A stretch of 17,952 bases of DNA from Thermoleophilaceae bacterium (GTDB lineage: Bacteria; Actinomycetota; Thermoleophilia; Solirubrobacterales; Thermoleophilaceae): contig JACCUC010000210.1 in the NCBI GenBank assembly GCA_013812065.1, positions 1 through 17,952 on the forward strand, in the 5' to 3' direction. Made by a program: the position numbers and the translations under genes. The notes under the pieces are model-generated. The model was not told the origin of the DNA. It worked only from the letters and a program-made list of their open reading frames with translations, and did not search any database. Shown one piece after another: positions 6,529 through 12,799 of the stretch. The first letter of the stretch is position 1. Every line of letters starts with the position of its first letter.

Positions 6529-8167
6529 CTTCGTCTCCTCTCAGGTTGAGACCGAGCTCGACGGTGTGGTGGCTCTCGTCGCTCGAGACCCGCATCTCGT
6601 CCACCATCTGCTCGATCAGGAACAGTCCCCATCCGCGCGGCTTCTGCTCGCCGGCCAGCTTGGCCTCGAGGTCGGGCGTGCCGGCCGCCGGGATCGGCTG
6701 ATCGCCGCCGTGGTCGGTGATGCGCACGCGCAACGCCTCCTCGGAGGCGAGCACTCGAACCGTGACGGCAAGCTCGGGCCGGTAGCCGTTGCCGTGCTCC
6801 ATGGCGTTCATCGTCGCCTCGGCGACCGCGGTCTTCAGACGCTCGAGGCGCGAGGCCGGCAGGCCGAGCTCGGCGACCGCCGCCGCCACGCGCTCCATCG
6901 CGCCGCGCTCGTTGCCCTCCGCGCTCGCGACCTCGAACTCGGTCAGCGTGCGGTCCGCGCCGTTGGAGGAGACCGCGCTCGCGAGCTCGGTCGCGTGGGT
7001 GCTCGCCGCCATCGCCGCGCCACCCGATCGGCTCAAGGTCACGAGCGTGATGTCGTCCTCCTGCTCCCAGCCCGGTCCCGTGAAGCGGTCGAGCTCGGTC
7101 AGCAGCGAGTCGATCAGGTCGTGTCCCGTTTGACGGCTGCCGGTCAGGCCCTTCACGCGGGGGAAGCCGAACATCTCGCGCTCGGGATCGTGGGCCTCGG
7201 CCAGGCCGTCGCTGTAGAGGAGGGCCGTGTCGCCCGGTCCGAGCGTCGCCTCCTTCTCCTCGTAGATCATGCCGGGCATGAGCCCGAGCGGCATACCGCG
7301 GGCGCGGAGCTCCTCGACCTCGCCTGCCGGCGTGCCGAGGTACGGCACGTCGTGGCCCGCGTTGGCGAAGCGCAGGCGCCCGCTCTCGCGTTCGAGCACC
7401 GCGTAGAAGCAGGTGACGAACATCTTGTCGGGCATGTCGGGGCAGAGCTGGTCGTTGACCCGCGCGAGGACCTCGCCGGGGGCCTCGAGCCGCTGAGCCG
7501 AGGCGCGCAGGACGCTCCTGGTGGCCGCCATGACCATCGCCGCGGGGACGCCCTTGTCGGTCACGTCGCCGATGACGATGCCGAGGCGCCCCTCGCCGAG
7601 CTCGATGAAGTCGTAGAAGTCGCCGCCGACCTCGCGCGCGGGTCGATAGAAGGCCGCGACCTGCCAGCCGGGAAGGTCGGGGAGCTGCTTGGGCAGGAAG
7701 TTCTGCTGGATCAGCTGCGCGACCGCCAGCTCCTGCTCGATGCGCTCGCGCGAGCGCGCCTCGGCCTCCTGCTCGCGCACGAGCTGGCCGACCCGCACCG
7801 CCGGGGCCGCCTGGGCGGCGAGGTTGGCCAGCAGCTTGCGGTCGTCGCTCGAGTAGTCCTGCTCGCTCAGGCGCGGACCGAGGTTGAGCACCCCGATCAG
7901 CTCGCCCTGGCTCACGAGCGGGACCGCGAGCTTGATCCCGGCGGCCCGCAGCTGCTCGAGGGCGGGGGAGTCGAGCTCGAGGCCGTCGAGATCGACCGGG
8001 CCCTCGGCGCTCTCGAACAGGCCGATGATCGGATCGTTGGGCGCGATGTCCAGAGGCGGCGACTCGGCCTCGGGCGCCGTGGCGGCGAGCTCGGGCTCGC
8101 TCGCGGTGGCCTCCGCGCGCTCGGGCCGTCGCAGCCGGCCGGCCAGGCTTCTCAGTCTTGCGCTCAT
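6509..8167 (-). CDS. Partner-switching regulator: GAF + PP2C (SpoIIE/RsbU) phosphatase + RsbW-like anti-sigma kinase fusion
   Basis: This 552-residue cytosolic protein carries both opposing activities of a partner-switching system. After an Ala/Glu-rich leader, residues about 45-130 look like a GAF domain (LAVPLVSQGELIGVLNLG). A coiled linker (131-160) leads into a PP2C domain at about 165-380 with metal-binding motifs GGDFYDF (181-187), GDVTDKG (200-206), SDG (319-321) and DD (371-372). Residues about 405-545 form a GHKL ATPase: N box EATMNAMEHGN (450-460), DHGGD (485-489) and GWGLFLIEQM (512-521). The G1 box is D-x-G-G-D rather than D-x-G-x-G, so nucleotide binding should be tested. The ATG at 8167 has GAAAGGAG upstream. 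It heads the operon; the two downstream STAS proteins are its likely substrates. No sigma factor is nearby, so the final output is unknown. Confidence 0.92.
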   Translation of the reverse strand: MSARLRSLAGRLRRPERAEATASEPELAATAPEAESPPLDIAPNDPIIGLFESAEGPVDLDGLELDSPALEQLRAAGIKLAVPLVSQGELIGVLNLGPRLSEQDYSSDDRKLLANLAAQAAPAVRVGQLVREQEAEARSRERIEQELAVAQLIQQNFLPKQLPDLPGWQVAAFYRPAREVGGDFYDFIELGEGRLGIVIGDVTDKGVPAAMVMAATRSVLRASAQRLEAPGEVLARVNDQLCPDMPDKMFVTCFYAVLERESGRLRFANAGHDVPYLGTPAGEVEELRARGMPLGLMPGMIYEEKEATLGPGDTALLYSDGLAEAHDPEREMFGFPRVKGLTGSRQTGHDLIDSLLTELDRFTGPGWEQEDDITLVTLSRSGGAAMAASTHATELASAVSSNGADRTLTEFEVASAEGNERGAMERVAAAVAELGLPASRLERLKTAVAEATMNAMEHGNGYRPELAVTVRVLASEEALRVRITDHGGDQPIPAAGTPDLEAKLAGEQKPRGWGLFLIEQMVDEMRVSSDESHHTVELGLNLRGDEDGDWRD

Positions 8168-8172
8168 CGCCT

Positions 8173-8180
8173 CTCCTTTC
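8173..8180 (-). promoter_or_regulatory. Ribosome binding site of the phosphatase/kinase gene
   Basis: GAAAGGAG on the minus strand, five bases before the ATG at 8167. Confidence 0.7.
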
Positions 8181-8191
8181 TACTCCGTCGT

Positions 8192-8209
8192 CGTCCAGGA
8201 ATCGTTACG
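8192..8209. promoter_or_regulatory. Shared 18-base intergenic motif, copy A
   Basis: CGTCCAGGAATCGTTACG matches 12751-12768 at 16 of 18 positions; only two adjacent bases are swapped (GA for AG). Both copies lie in short divergent intergenic regions: here between the partner-switching operon and the toxin-antitoxin pair. The centre TCGTTACGA is a 9-base odd palindrome. It could be an operator or part of a promoter; read on the minus strand both copies are followed by a GGAnTA element. In this copy that element falls too close to the ribosome binding site to make an easy -10 box, so I leave the function open. Confidence 0.5.
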
Positions 8210-8211
8210 AG

Positions 8212-8231
8212 CCAGCCAGCCAGCCAGCCAG
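8212..8231. repeat. Tandem tetranucleotide repeat CCAG x5
   Basis: Five perfect copies of CCAG lie between the divergent partner-switching operon and the antitoxin gene. For the antitoxin promoter the repeat occupies the expected -35 region, 17 bases upstream of a TATGAT -10 box. Copy-number slippage would shift promoter spacing in four-base steps. Confidence 0.9.
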
Positions 8232-8247
8232 TGCCGTTCAGTAGCCC

Positions 8248-8253
8248 TATGAT
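8248..8253 (+). promoter_or_regulatory. Putative -10 box of the antitoxin gene (leaderless transcript)
   Basis: TATGAT fits the actinobacterial -10 pattern TANNNT and ends six bases before the GTG at 8260. Transcription would start at or next to the start codon, matching the lack of a ribosome binding site. No clear -35 box is seen. Confidence 0.5.
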
Positions 8254-8259
8254 AGGCCT

Positions 8260-8556
8260 GTGGCCCGTGTCCAGACAATGGTGCAGCTGAGCGACGAGCT
8301 CCTGTCCTCGCTCGACCGCGAGGCGGCCCGCCGGAGGGTGTCGCGGTCGGCGCTCGTCCGCGACGTGCTCGAGGACTTCCTGGCGGGCGACCGCGAGGCC
8401 CAGATCGCTCGGCGCATCGTCGAGGGCTACGAGCGCATTCCGCCGGCGACCCCGGACGCATGGGGCGATCAGCACGCGGTGACCGACGAGTCCGCCGTCG
8501 ACCTACTGCATCGACTCGATGCCGAGGAGCGCGAGGCGGGCCACCAACCGTGGTAG
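8260..8556 (+). CDS. Ribbon-helix-helix (CopG/MazE-type) antitoxin
   Basis: This 98-residue protein begins VARVQTMVQLSDELL, the beta strand of a ribbon-helix-helix DNA-binding fold, followed by two helices (LSSLDREAARRRVSRSALVRDVLEDFLAG, read in two parts). The S-R-S-A-L-V-R turn is typical of the family. The remaining tail (VEGYERIPPATPDAWGD and beyond) would wrap the toxin. Such antitoxins neutralise their toxin and repress the operon by dimer binding to the promoter. I use GTG 8260, six bases after a TATGAT box; ATG 8278 or GTG 8281 are possible but would cut into the beta strand. The gene overlaps the toxin start by seven bases, and it is divergent from the partner-switching operon. Confidence 0.82.
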   Translation: MARVQTMVQLSDELLSSLDREAARRRVSRSALVRDVLEDFLAGDREAQIARRIVEGYERIPPATPDAWGDQHAVTDESAVDLLHRLDAEEREAGHQPW

Positions 8557-8861
8557 CCAGAGGGGAGGTCTGGTGGTACGAGCACCCGCGCGCGGGACGG
8601 CGCCCGTTCCTCATCCTCACTCGTGACGAGGCCATACCGGTCCTCAACCAGGTCCTCGCCGTGCCCGCGACGCGCACCGTCCGAGGCATCCCCACGGAGG
8701 TCGAGCTCGACCGCTCGGACGGCATGCCGGCGGCGTGCGCGCTGGCGGCCGACAACACGACGCTCATCCGCGTCTCGCTCTGCACCGAGCGGATCACGGG
8801 CCTCGGCGCCGACAAGGTCCAGGCGGTGTGCGACGCGCTCAGGGTCGCGACGGCCTGCTGA
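8550..8861 (+). CDS. MazF-like (type II PemK/MazF) endoribonuclease toxin
   Basis: The 103-residue product has the MazF fold hallmarks: the opening RGEVWWYEHP, the basic turn GRRPFLILTRDE with the conserved Arg, AVPATRTVRGIPTEVEL with the Thr of the active region, and the C-terminal helix GADKVQAVCDALRVA. MazF toxins cleave mRNA at short motifs; the specificity cannot be read here. The central segment AACALAADNTTLIRVSLCTERITGLG aligns with the usual D-Q-I-R-T block but reads D-N-T-T-L-I-R-V, a variation of the family, and three cysteines are present. GTG at 8550 gives the RGE-V-W-W start at residue 4 and overlaps the antitoxin stop; the frame is open further upstream only as an antitoxin shadow. 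It ends ten bases before the convergent gene at 8872. Confidence 0.85.
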   Translation: MVARGEVWWYEHPRAGRRPFLILTRDEAIPVLNQVLAVPATRTVRGIPTEVELDRSDGMPAACALAADNTTLIRVSLCTERITGLGADKVQAVCDALRVATAC

Positions 8862-8871
8862 GCACACTCGC

Positions 8872-10097
8872 TCACCGCGTCGCCTCCGGCTCCCGCAGCC
8901 ACAGCGAAGCGTGCGCGGGCTCCACGGTGCGATCCAGCACGGCGCGCAGCTCACCGTTGAGCGAGTCGAGGTCGACCTCCTGGCGGAGCCGCGCACCGAA
9001 GGCCTCGAGCATGCGGACGCCATCGTAGCGACGGCGGTAGAAGCGCCGGTCGACGAGCGCCTGCACGCGCGCCCGCGCCGGACGGAAGAGCGCGGCGACC
9101 GCGAGCGTCGAGCCCGCGACGGCGAGGCCCGACTCCTCGGTGAGGGGACGAAGGACCAGCTGGAGCAGCAGGACGCTGCCGACGTACGCGCCGGCCAGGA
9201 CCGCGGTCAGCGCGCCGTAGACCAGAGCCCGGTTGATCACCACATCGATGTCGTAGAGGCGGTGCTTGAGCACGGCGATCCCGATCGACACCGCCATGAA
9301 CCCGAACACGGCGGCGAACACGAAGCCCCCGATCAGGCTGGCCGTATTGCTGTCGGCCGGGAAGGCCACCTCGGCGCCGGCCGCGAGCACCAGGACCGCC
9401 GCGAGCAGCGAGGAGGCGAACAGGAACCACTCCAGCTGGAGGCGCTGCTCGGCGCCGGCGCGGCGCCGCTTGACGAATAGTCCGATCACAGCCACGGGGA
9501 AGAGCACCACCACCGCGGGTCCGGTCACCTCCACCTCGCGCAGGAAGCCGGCGCTCTCGATGCCCAGCGGGTTCTCTACGCGCTCGAAGCCGTAGAGACG
9601 ACCGGGCGTGACCATGGGATCGGCCACGATCAGGACCATGGCCAGCGCGGTGAGCCAGACGACGGGCCGCCAGCGGCGCGAGACGAGCCGGCCGTCCGGA
9701 AACAGCAGCAGCAGAAGGACCACGAAGCCCATCGTCGACGAGTCGAGCCACGACGAGAGCCAGGCGAACCACTCCCCGGCGGGCAGCGAGCCAGGGGCGG
9801 TGCTCAGCGCCTGGCGGGCGTAACCGAGCGCGAAAGTCGTAAGCCCGCTCAGCACGCCGACCGCGAGCAGGAGCCACCGACGGGATGGCTCGGCCGCTTC
9901 GAGGCCACCAGTGCGCCGACGAGCGTGAACACGAGCAGGACCACGCCGAACGCCACGTCGAGCGCCCCGAGCGACTCCTCGTCTCCCGGTAGCTGAACCT
10001 CCGGGGCCCGCAGCTCGAGGGTCAGACCGACCGTGGCGAGGACCACGTAGGCCGCGACGCTGCCTCCAGCCAGCCACGCTGCGCTTCGCCCGCTCAC
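8872..10097 (-). pseudogene. Multi-pass membrane protein, sensor-kinase-like N-terminal module without kinase; one-base frameshift
   Basis: Two frames must be joined to recover this gene. GTG at 10097 opens SGRSAAWLAGGSVAAYVVLA and runs to GALVASKRPSHPVG; a missing base near 9877 then shifts the frame to WLLLAVGVLSG and on to the stop at 8872-8874. Joined, the protein is about 408 residues, against 412 for its intact tandem paralogue upstream, and the two align end to end (APGSLPAG, LFPDGRL, HRLYDID, RALVYG, RFYRRRYD, EPAHASLWLR). It has about eight or nine membrane segments followed by a short cytoplasmic region of the type found before the catalytic part of actinobacterial sensor kinases, but no histidine-kinase or ATPase domain. 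The start overlaps the paralogue's stop (GTGA). The missing base is in a G run, so a sequencing error is a real alternative to true inactivation. Confidence 0.82.
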
Positions 10098-11332
10098 GTA
10101 GCGCCTGCTCGGGAGGGTCGTAGCCACAACGACACGTGCGCGGGCTCCATGGTCTCGCGCACGGTGTCCCTCAGGTCGCTGCTCAGGACGTTCAGCTCGA
10201 CCTCGTCGCGCAGCCTCGCGCCGAAGTGCTCGAGGATGCGCGCCGCGTCGTAGCGGCGCCGGTAGAACCGCCGGTCGACGATGGTCTGGATGCGGGCCCG
10301 CGCCGGGCGGAAGAGCGCCGCGACGGCCAGCGTGGAGCCGGCGATGGCGAGCCCCGAGTCCGCGGTGAGCGGCGACAGCGCTAACTGGAGCAGCAGCACG
10401 CTGGCAAGGTAGACGCCGGCGAGCGTCGCGGACAGCCCGCCGTACACGAGCGTGCGGCTGATCACGAGGTCGATGTCGTAGAGGCGGTGGCGCAGGATGG
10501 CGATACCCGCGGCCACGGGCAGGAGGGTGAAGCTGAGCCCGAGCACGCCGATCCTCAGACGACCCACGCCCCGGAAGTCCACGAACCAGCTGGCCTCGAA
10601 CGCCACGACCACGACGCCGACGAACGCCGCCGCCACGGCGATCCACTTGAGCTGTTGGTGCTCGTCGCCGCGCGATCGCCTGAGCCGGAACGTCAGCGCC
10701 ACCGCGGCGAGCGCGATGGCCGCGGCCATCAACGGCCAGCCCACCCACGAGAGCGTGTCCAGGAGTTCGAAGGCGCCGCCGATGCCGAGCGGGTTCGAGA
10801 CCGTCGTGAACGGTTCGTCGAGAGGACCGGGCCTGAGTGCGTGGCCGCTCACGATGCAGGCGATCCCGAGCACCGCCATCCACGGAGCCGGCCGCCAGTG
10901 AGGCGAGGGGAGCCGGCCGTCGGGAAAGAGCACGAAAGACAGTCCGAGCATTCCGAAGGCCGGCGGCAACCCGAGCCTATGGAGCCACGCGGCTGCTCTG
11001 CCGGCGGGGAGCGACCCGGGAGCCACGTAGAGGGCGTGGTTGGCATACTGGTACGCGAGGTCGCCGACCCCGATCAGGAGGCCGGTCAGGCAGAAGATCC
11101 AGCCGATCGCGTTACCGGGCAGCTGGGAGGCGACCAGTGCGCCCACGGCGGCGAAGGAGAGTGAGGCGAGCGCGAACGCGAGCCCCCCGAAGCCCCCGAG
11201 GCCCCAGGACTGGGGCGGTGTCGACGTCCCCGCATCGAGGGCCACGAAGACCGCGGTGAGGAGGCCGAGCACGGCGGTCAGGCCGAACGCCGACCACCCC
11301 AGCCGCGCCGCCGCTCGATGGCTCACCGTCAT
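10094..11332 (-). CDS. Multi-pass membrane protein, sensor-kinase-like N-terminal module without kinase (intact paralogue)
   Basis: This 412-residue protein has about eight or nine hydrophobic segments, starting with GWSAFGLTAVLGLLTAVFVA. The middle carries RHRLYDIDLVISRTLVYG (about residues 279-296) and two more membrane segments (ATLAGVYLASVLLLQLAL, GLAIAGSTLAVAALF). The cytoplasmic end reads RFYRRRYDAARILEHFGARL and finishes EPAHVSLWLRPSRAGAT. In actinobacteria this arrangement is often the input part of sensor histidine kinases; here no DHp or ATPase domain follows, so it would need a separate partner or act as a membrane sensor only. ATG 11332 is preferred over upstream candidates because of AAAAGGGG just before it and because it matches the paralogue's length. 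It belongs to the operon beginning with the cupredoxin lipoprotein. Confidence 0.8.
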   Translation of the reverse strand: MTVSHRAAARLGWSAFGLTAVLGLLTAVFVALDAGTSTPPQSWGLGGFGGLAFALASLSFAAVGALVASQLPGNAIGWIFCLTGLLIGVGDLAYQYANHALYVAPGSLPAGRAAAWLHRLGLPPAFGMLGLSFVLFPDGRLPSPHWRPAPWMAVLGIACIVSGHALRPGPLDEPFTTVSNPLGIGGAFELLDTLSWVGWPLMAAAIALAAVALTFRLRRSRGDEHQQLKWIAVAAAFVGVVVVAFEASWFVDFRGVGRLRIGVLGLSFTLLPVAAGIAILRHRLYDIDLVISRTLVYGGLSATLAGVYLASVLLLQLALSPLTADSGLAIAGSTLAVAALFRPARARIQTIVDRRFYRRRYDAARILEHFGARLRDEVELNVLSSDLRDTVRETMEPAHVSLWLRPSRAGAT

Positions 11333-11336
11333 CAAA

Positions 11337-11344
11337 CCCCTTTT
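11337..11344 (-). promoter_or_regulatory. Ribosome binding site deciding the start of the intact membrane protein
   Basis: AAAAGGGG on the minus strand, four bases before ATG 11332. The frame stays open to 11413 and beyond, but this site selects the downstream ATG. Confidence 0.6.
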
Positions 11345-11348
11345 CCGA

Positions 11349-11838
11349 TCAGCCCGCAGCGCCGCGGGCATTCTCTCGCGCCGGCACCGCCGAGGCAAGC
11401 TCGGGCGATCCAAACTCGAGCAGCTCCCGCAGGCGGTCGGCGTTGCGCACGAGCTCGGCGCGGGTCGCCCGGGCGGCGAGCGGGCCGGCCAGGCGCGCCG
11501 CTTTCCCGCGTCACTCGACCTCCCAGCGAAAGCGCGTGGCCCGCCCGCTCGGTGCGAGCGCGAAGGTCGCCCGGAAGGGCACCGGCCCCTGCGGGCTCTC
11601 GATGGTCACGAGCCCGGGCGGCTCGCAGTGCGTGCAGGTGAAGACCCGTCTCGACCTCGCGCCCGAAGAAGCGCCGCACCTCCGTCACCTCGGACCCGGG
11701 CCTCAGCCGGCCTCGCCGGTGCGGCTGCACCGCGACGAGGCTCGGCTGCCAGCGCGGGTAGTTGCTCGGCTCGGTCACGAAGGCGAAGACCTCGCCGACG
11801 GGCCGAGCGATCTCGACCGTGTGCTCGAAGTGCGCCAT
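11349..11838 (-). pseudogene. Broken SRPBCC (START-like) family gene
   Basis: The start is sound: ATG 11838 with GAGG upstream gives MAHFEHTVEIARPVGEVFAF, then TEPSNYPRWQPSLVAV and SEVTEVRRFFGREVET, the classic SRPBCC opening. At CCC 11645-11647 one extra base breaks the frame; in the next frame the family pattern resumes (VFTCTHCEPPGLVTIE, GPVPFRATFALAPSG, RFRWEVE) but hits TGA at 11511-11513. Beyond that stop the same frame still encodes the expected C-terminal helix (RLAGPLAARATRAELV, NADRLRELLE) up to 11349. A full product would be about 163 residues. Two independent lesions, one indel and one nonsense codon, argue for real decay. SRPBCC proteins bind hydrophobic ligands in a cavity. It lies eight bases after the cupredoxin lipoprotein gene. 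Confidence 0.8.
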
Positions 11839-11846
11839 CGAGGCCT

Positions 11847-12692
11847 CTACCGGACCGCCGCCTCCGACACCATCCCCTTGGCTGCGTGTGGCGGACCGCC
11901 CTTGCGGTCGGACACGAAGCACAGGAGCGCGTACCTGCCGGGCTTGAGCTCGACGTCGACCACCTGCCTCTCGCCGCCGTCGATCACCGCGGTCGAGAAG
12001 AACGCCTTCTCGTCGACGGGCGACTCGCCCTTCTCGGTCTCCGCGAACCTGCGCACGTCGTCGAGCGTCTTTCCGGCCTTGATCGGTGCACCCGTCACGA
12101 AGTGTGGCTCGGCCCCCTGGTTGTCGAAAAGGACGCGGCTTCGACCCGGTCTCAGGCCGTTGGGCTCGAACTTGTACTCGGACGCGACGATGCTCGCCTC
12201 CGGGCTCCCGGGCTCGGCGGCCTGCCGCTCGCCGGTGACCTCGAAGGACGCGCTCTTGTTCGACTCGGTCTCGATCACGGAGTAGCCGCCTGGTCGCAAC
12301 TCCTGAGTCGCCGAGCCGGTCCCATTCGGAGCCGTCGGCCCCACGCCGCCCGCGGCGTGGACCCACGGTGGCAGCGGACGCCCCTCCTCGGCCCACGCCG
12401 CTGCCGCCTGCAGACCCTCCTCGGGGGTGTGGCCCGCGTCGGCCCGGACGAGCTGCGCGCCGCCCTCGGCCTTCGCGGCGTTCTTGAACTCGATCCGCGT
12501 CAGCCCGGCCGGCACCGACTTGGGCACCGAGAAGCGCAGGTCGCTCCCGTCGCCGCTCAGCTCGATGGCGAGCGGCCGCGCTTCCTCCTGCCCGTCGCCC
12601 GAGCCTCCGCAGGCGCTCACGCCCGATGCCGCCGCGAGCGCGAGCAGCGCCACCGCCGCCGAGCGCCCCTTCCTTGTCCCCGTTGCGTTCAA
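11847..12692 (-). CDS. Lipoprotein with duplicated cupredoxin-like domains (type 1 copper ligands in second domain)
   Basis: The 281-residue protein has a basic start (TRKGRS), a hydrophobic stretch (AAVALLALAAASG) and a lipobox VSAC with Cys28, so it should be anchored outside the membrane. Two beta-rich halves resemble each other: PAGLTRIEFKN...ELRPGGYSVIE and RPGRSRVLFDN...ELKPGRYALLC. The second half carries His197 (EPHFV), Cys258 (LLCFV), His269 and Met274 (HAAKGM), the ligand set and His-x4-Met spacing of blue copper proteins, though ten residues separate the Cys and His. The first half lacks these ligands and probably binds no metal. It would serve in electron transfer or copper handling. 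The start is TTG 12692 with GGGAG and GAGG upstream. It heads the minus-strand operon and faces the SARP regulator. Confidence 0.8.
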   Translation of the reverse strand: MNATGTRKGRSAAVALLALAAASGVSACGGSGDGQEEARPLAIELSGDGSDLRFSVPKSVPAGLTRIEFKNAAKAEGGAQLVRADAGHTPEEGLQAAAAWAEEGRPLPPWVHAAGGVGPTAPNGTGSATQELRPGGYSVIETESNKSASFEVTGERQAAEPGSPEASIVASEYKFEPNGLRPGRSRVLFDNQGAEPHFVTGAPIKAGKTLDDVRRFAETEKGESPVDEKAFFSTAVIDGGERQVVDVELKPGRYALLCFVSDRKGGPPHAAKGMVSEAAVR

Positions 12693-12726
12693 CGCTCCCG
12701 ACCTCGCTTCCGCGTCGCTTGATTGT

Positions 12727-12747
12727 CTCGGAGGAAGGTAATCCGAG
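12727..12747. promoter_or_regulatory. Dyad symmetry in the lipoprotein/SARP intergenic region
   Basis: CTCGGA at 12727-12732 and TCCGAG at 12742-12747 form a 6-base inverted repeat with a 9-base spacer. It may be an operator for either divergent gene, or a short hairpin in the lipoprotein leader. Six bases alone could arise by chance in such GC-rich DNA. Confidence 0.35.
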
Positions 12748-12750
12748 CGG

Positions 12751-12768
12751 CGTCCAGAGATCGTTACG
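12751..12768. promoter_or_regulatory. Shared 18-base intergenic motif, copy B
   Basis: CGTCCAGAGATCGTTACG matches 8192-8209 at 16 of 18 positions. On the minus strand it precedes the lipoprotein TTG, and an element reading GGATTA follows 18 bases after CGTAAC. On the plus strand it lies about 30 bases upstream of the SARP start. Function is open: promoter element, or operator of a regulator shared with the partner-switching operon. Confidence 0.5.
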
Positions 12769-12786
12769 GTGCCGTGTGGGCGCCGT

Positions 12787-12792
12787 TATCGT
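12787..12792 (+). promoter_or_regulatory. Putative -10 box of the SARP regulator gene (leaderless transcript)
   Basis: TATCGT fits TANNNT and ends seven bases before ATG 12800, which has no ribosome binding site in front of it. A leaderless transcript is the simplest reading; no convincing -35 box is seen. Confidence 0.42.
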
Positions 12793-12799
12793 CACGCCA

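Noticed and set aside
3465..8167. A sigma factor or its remnant in the partner-switching operon
   Set aside because: No sigma-70 region 2 or 4 motif appears in any frame; none of the five genes fits.
6446..8290. A 614-codon open frame on the plus strand, opposite the phosphatase/kinase gene
   Set aside because: Arg/Leu/Ala/His-rich shadow with no recognisable motif; the opposite strand has PP2C and GHKL motifs in order.
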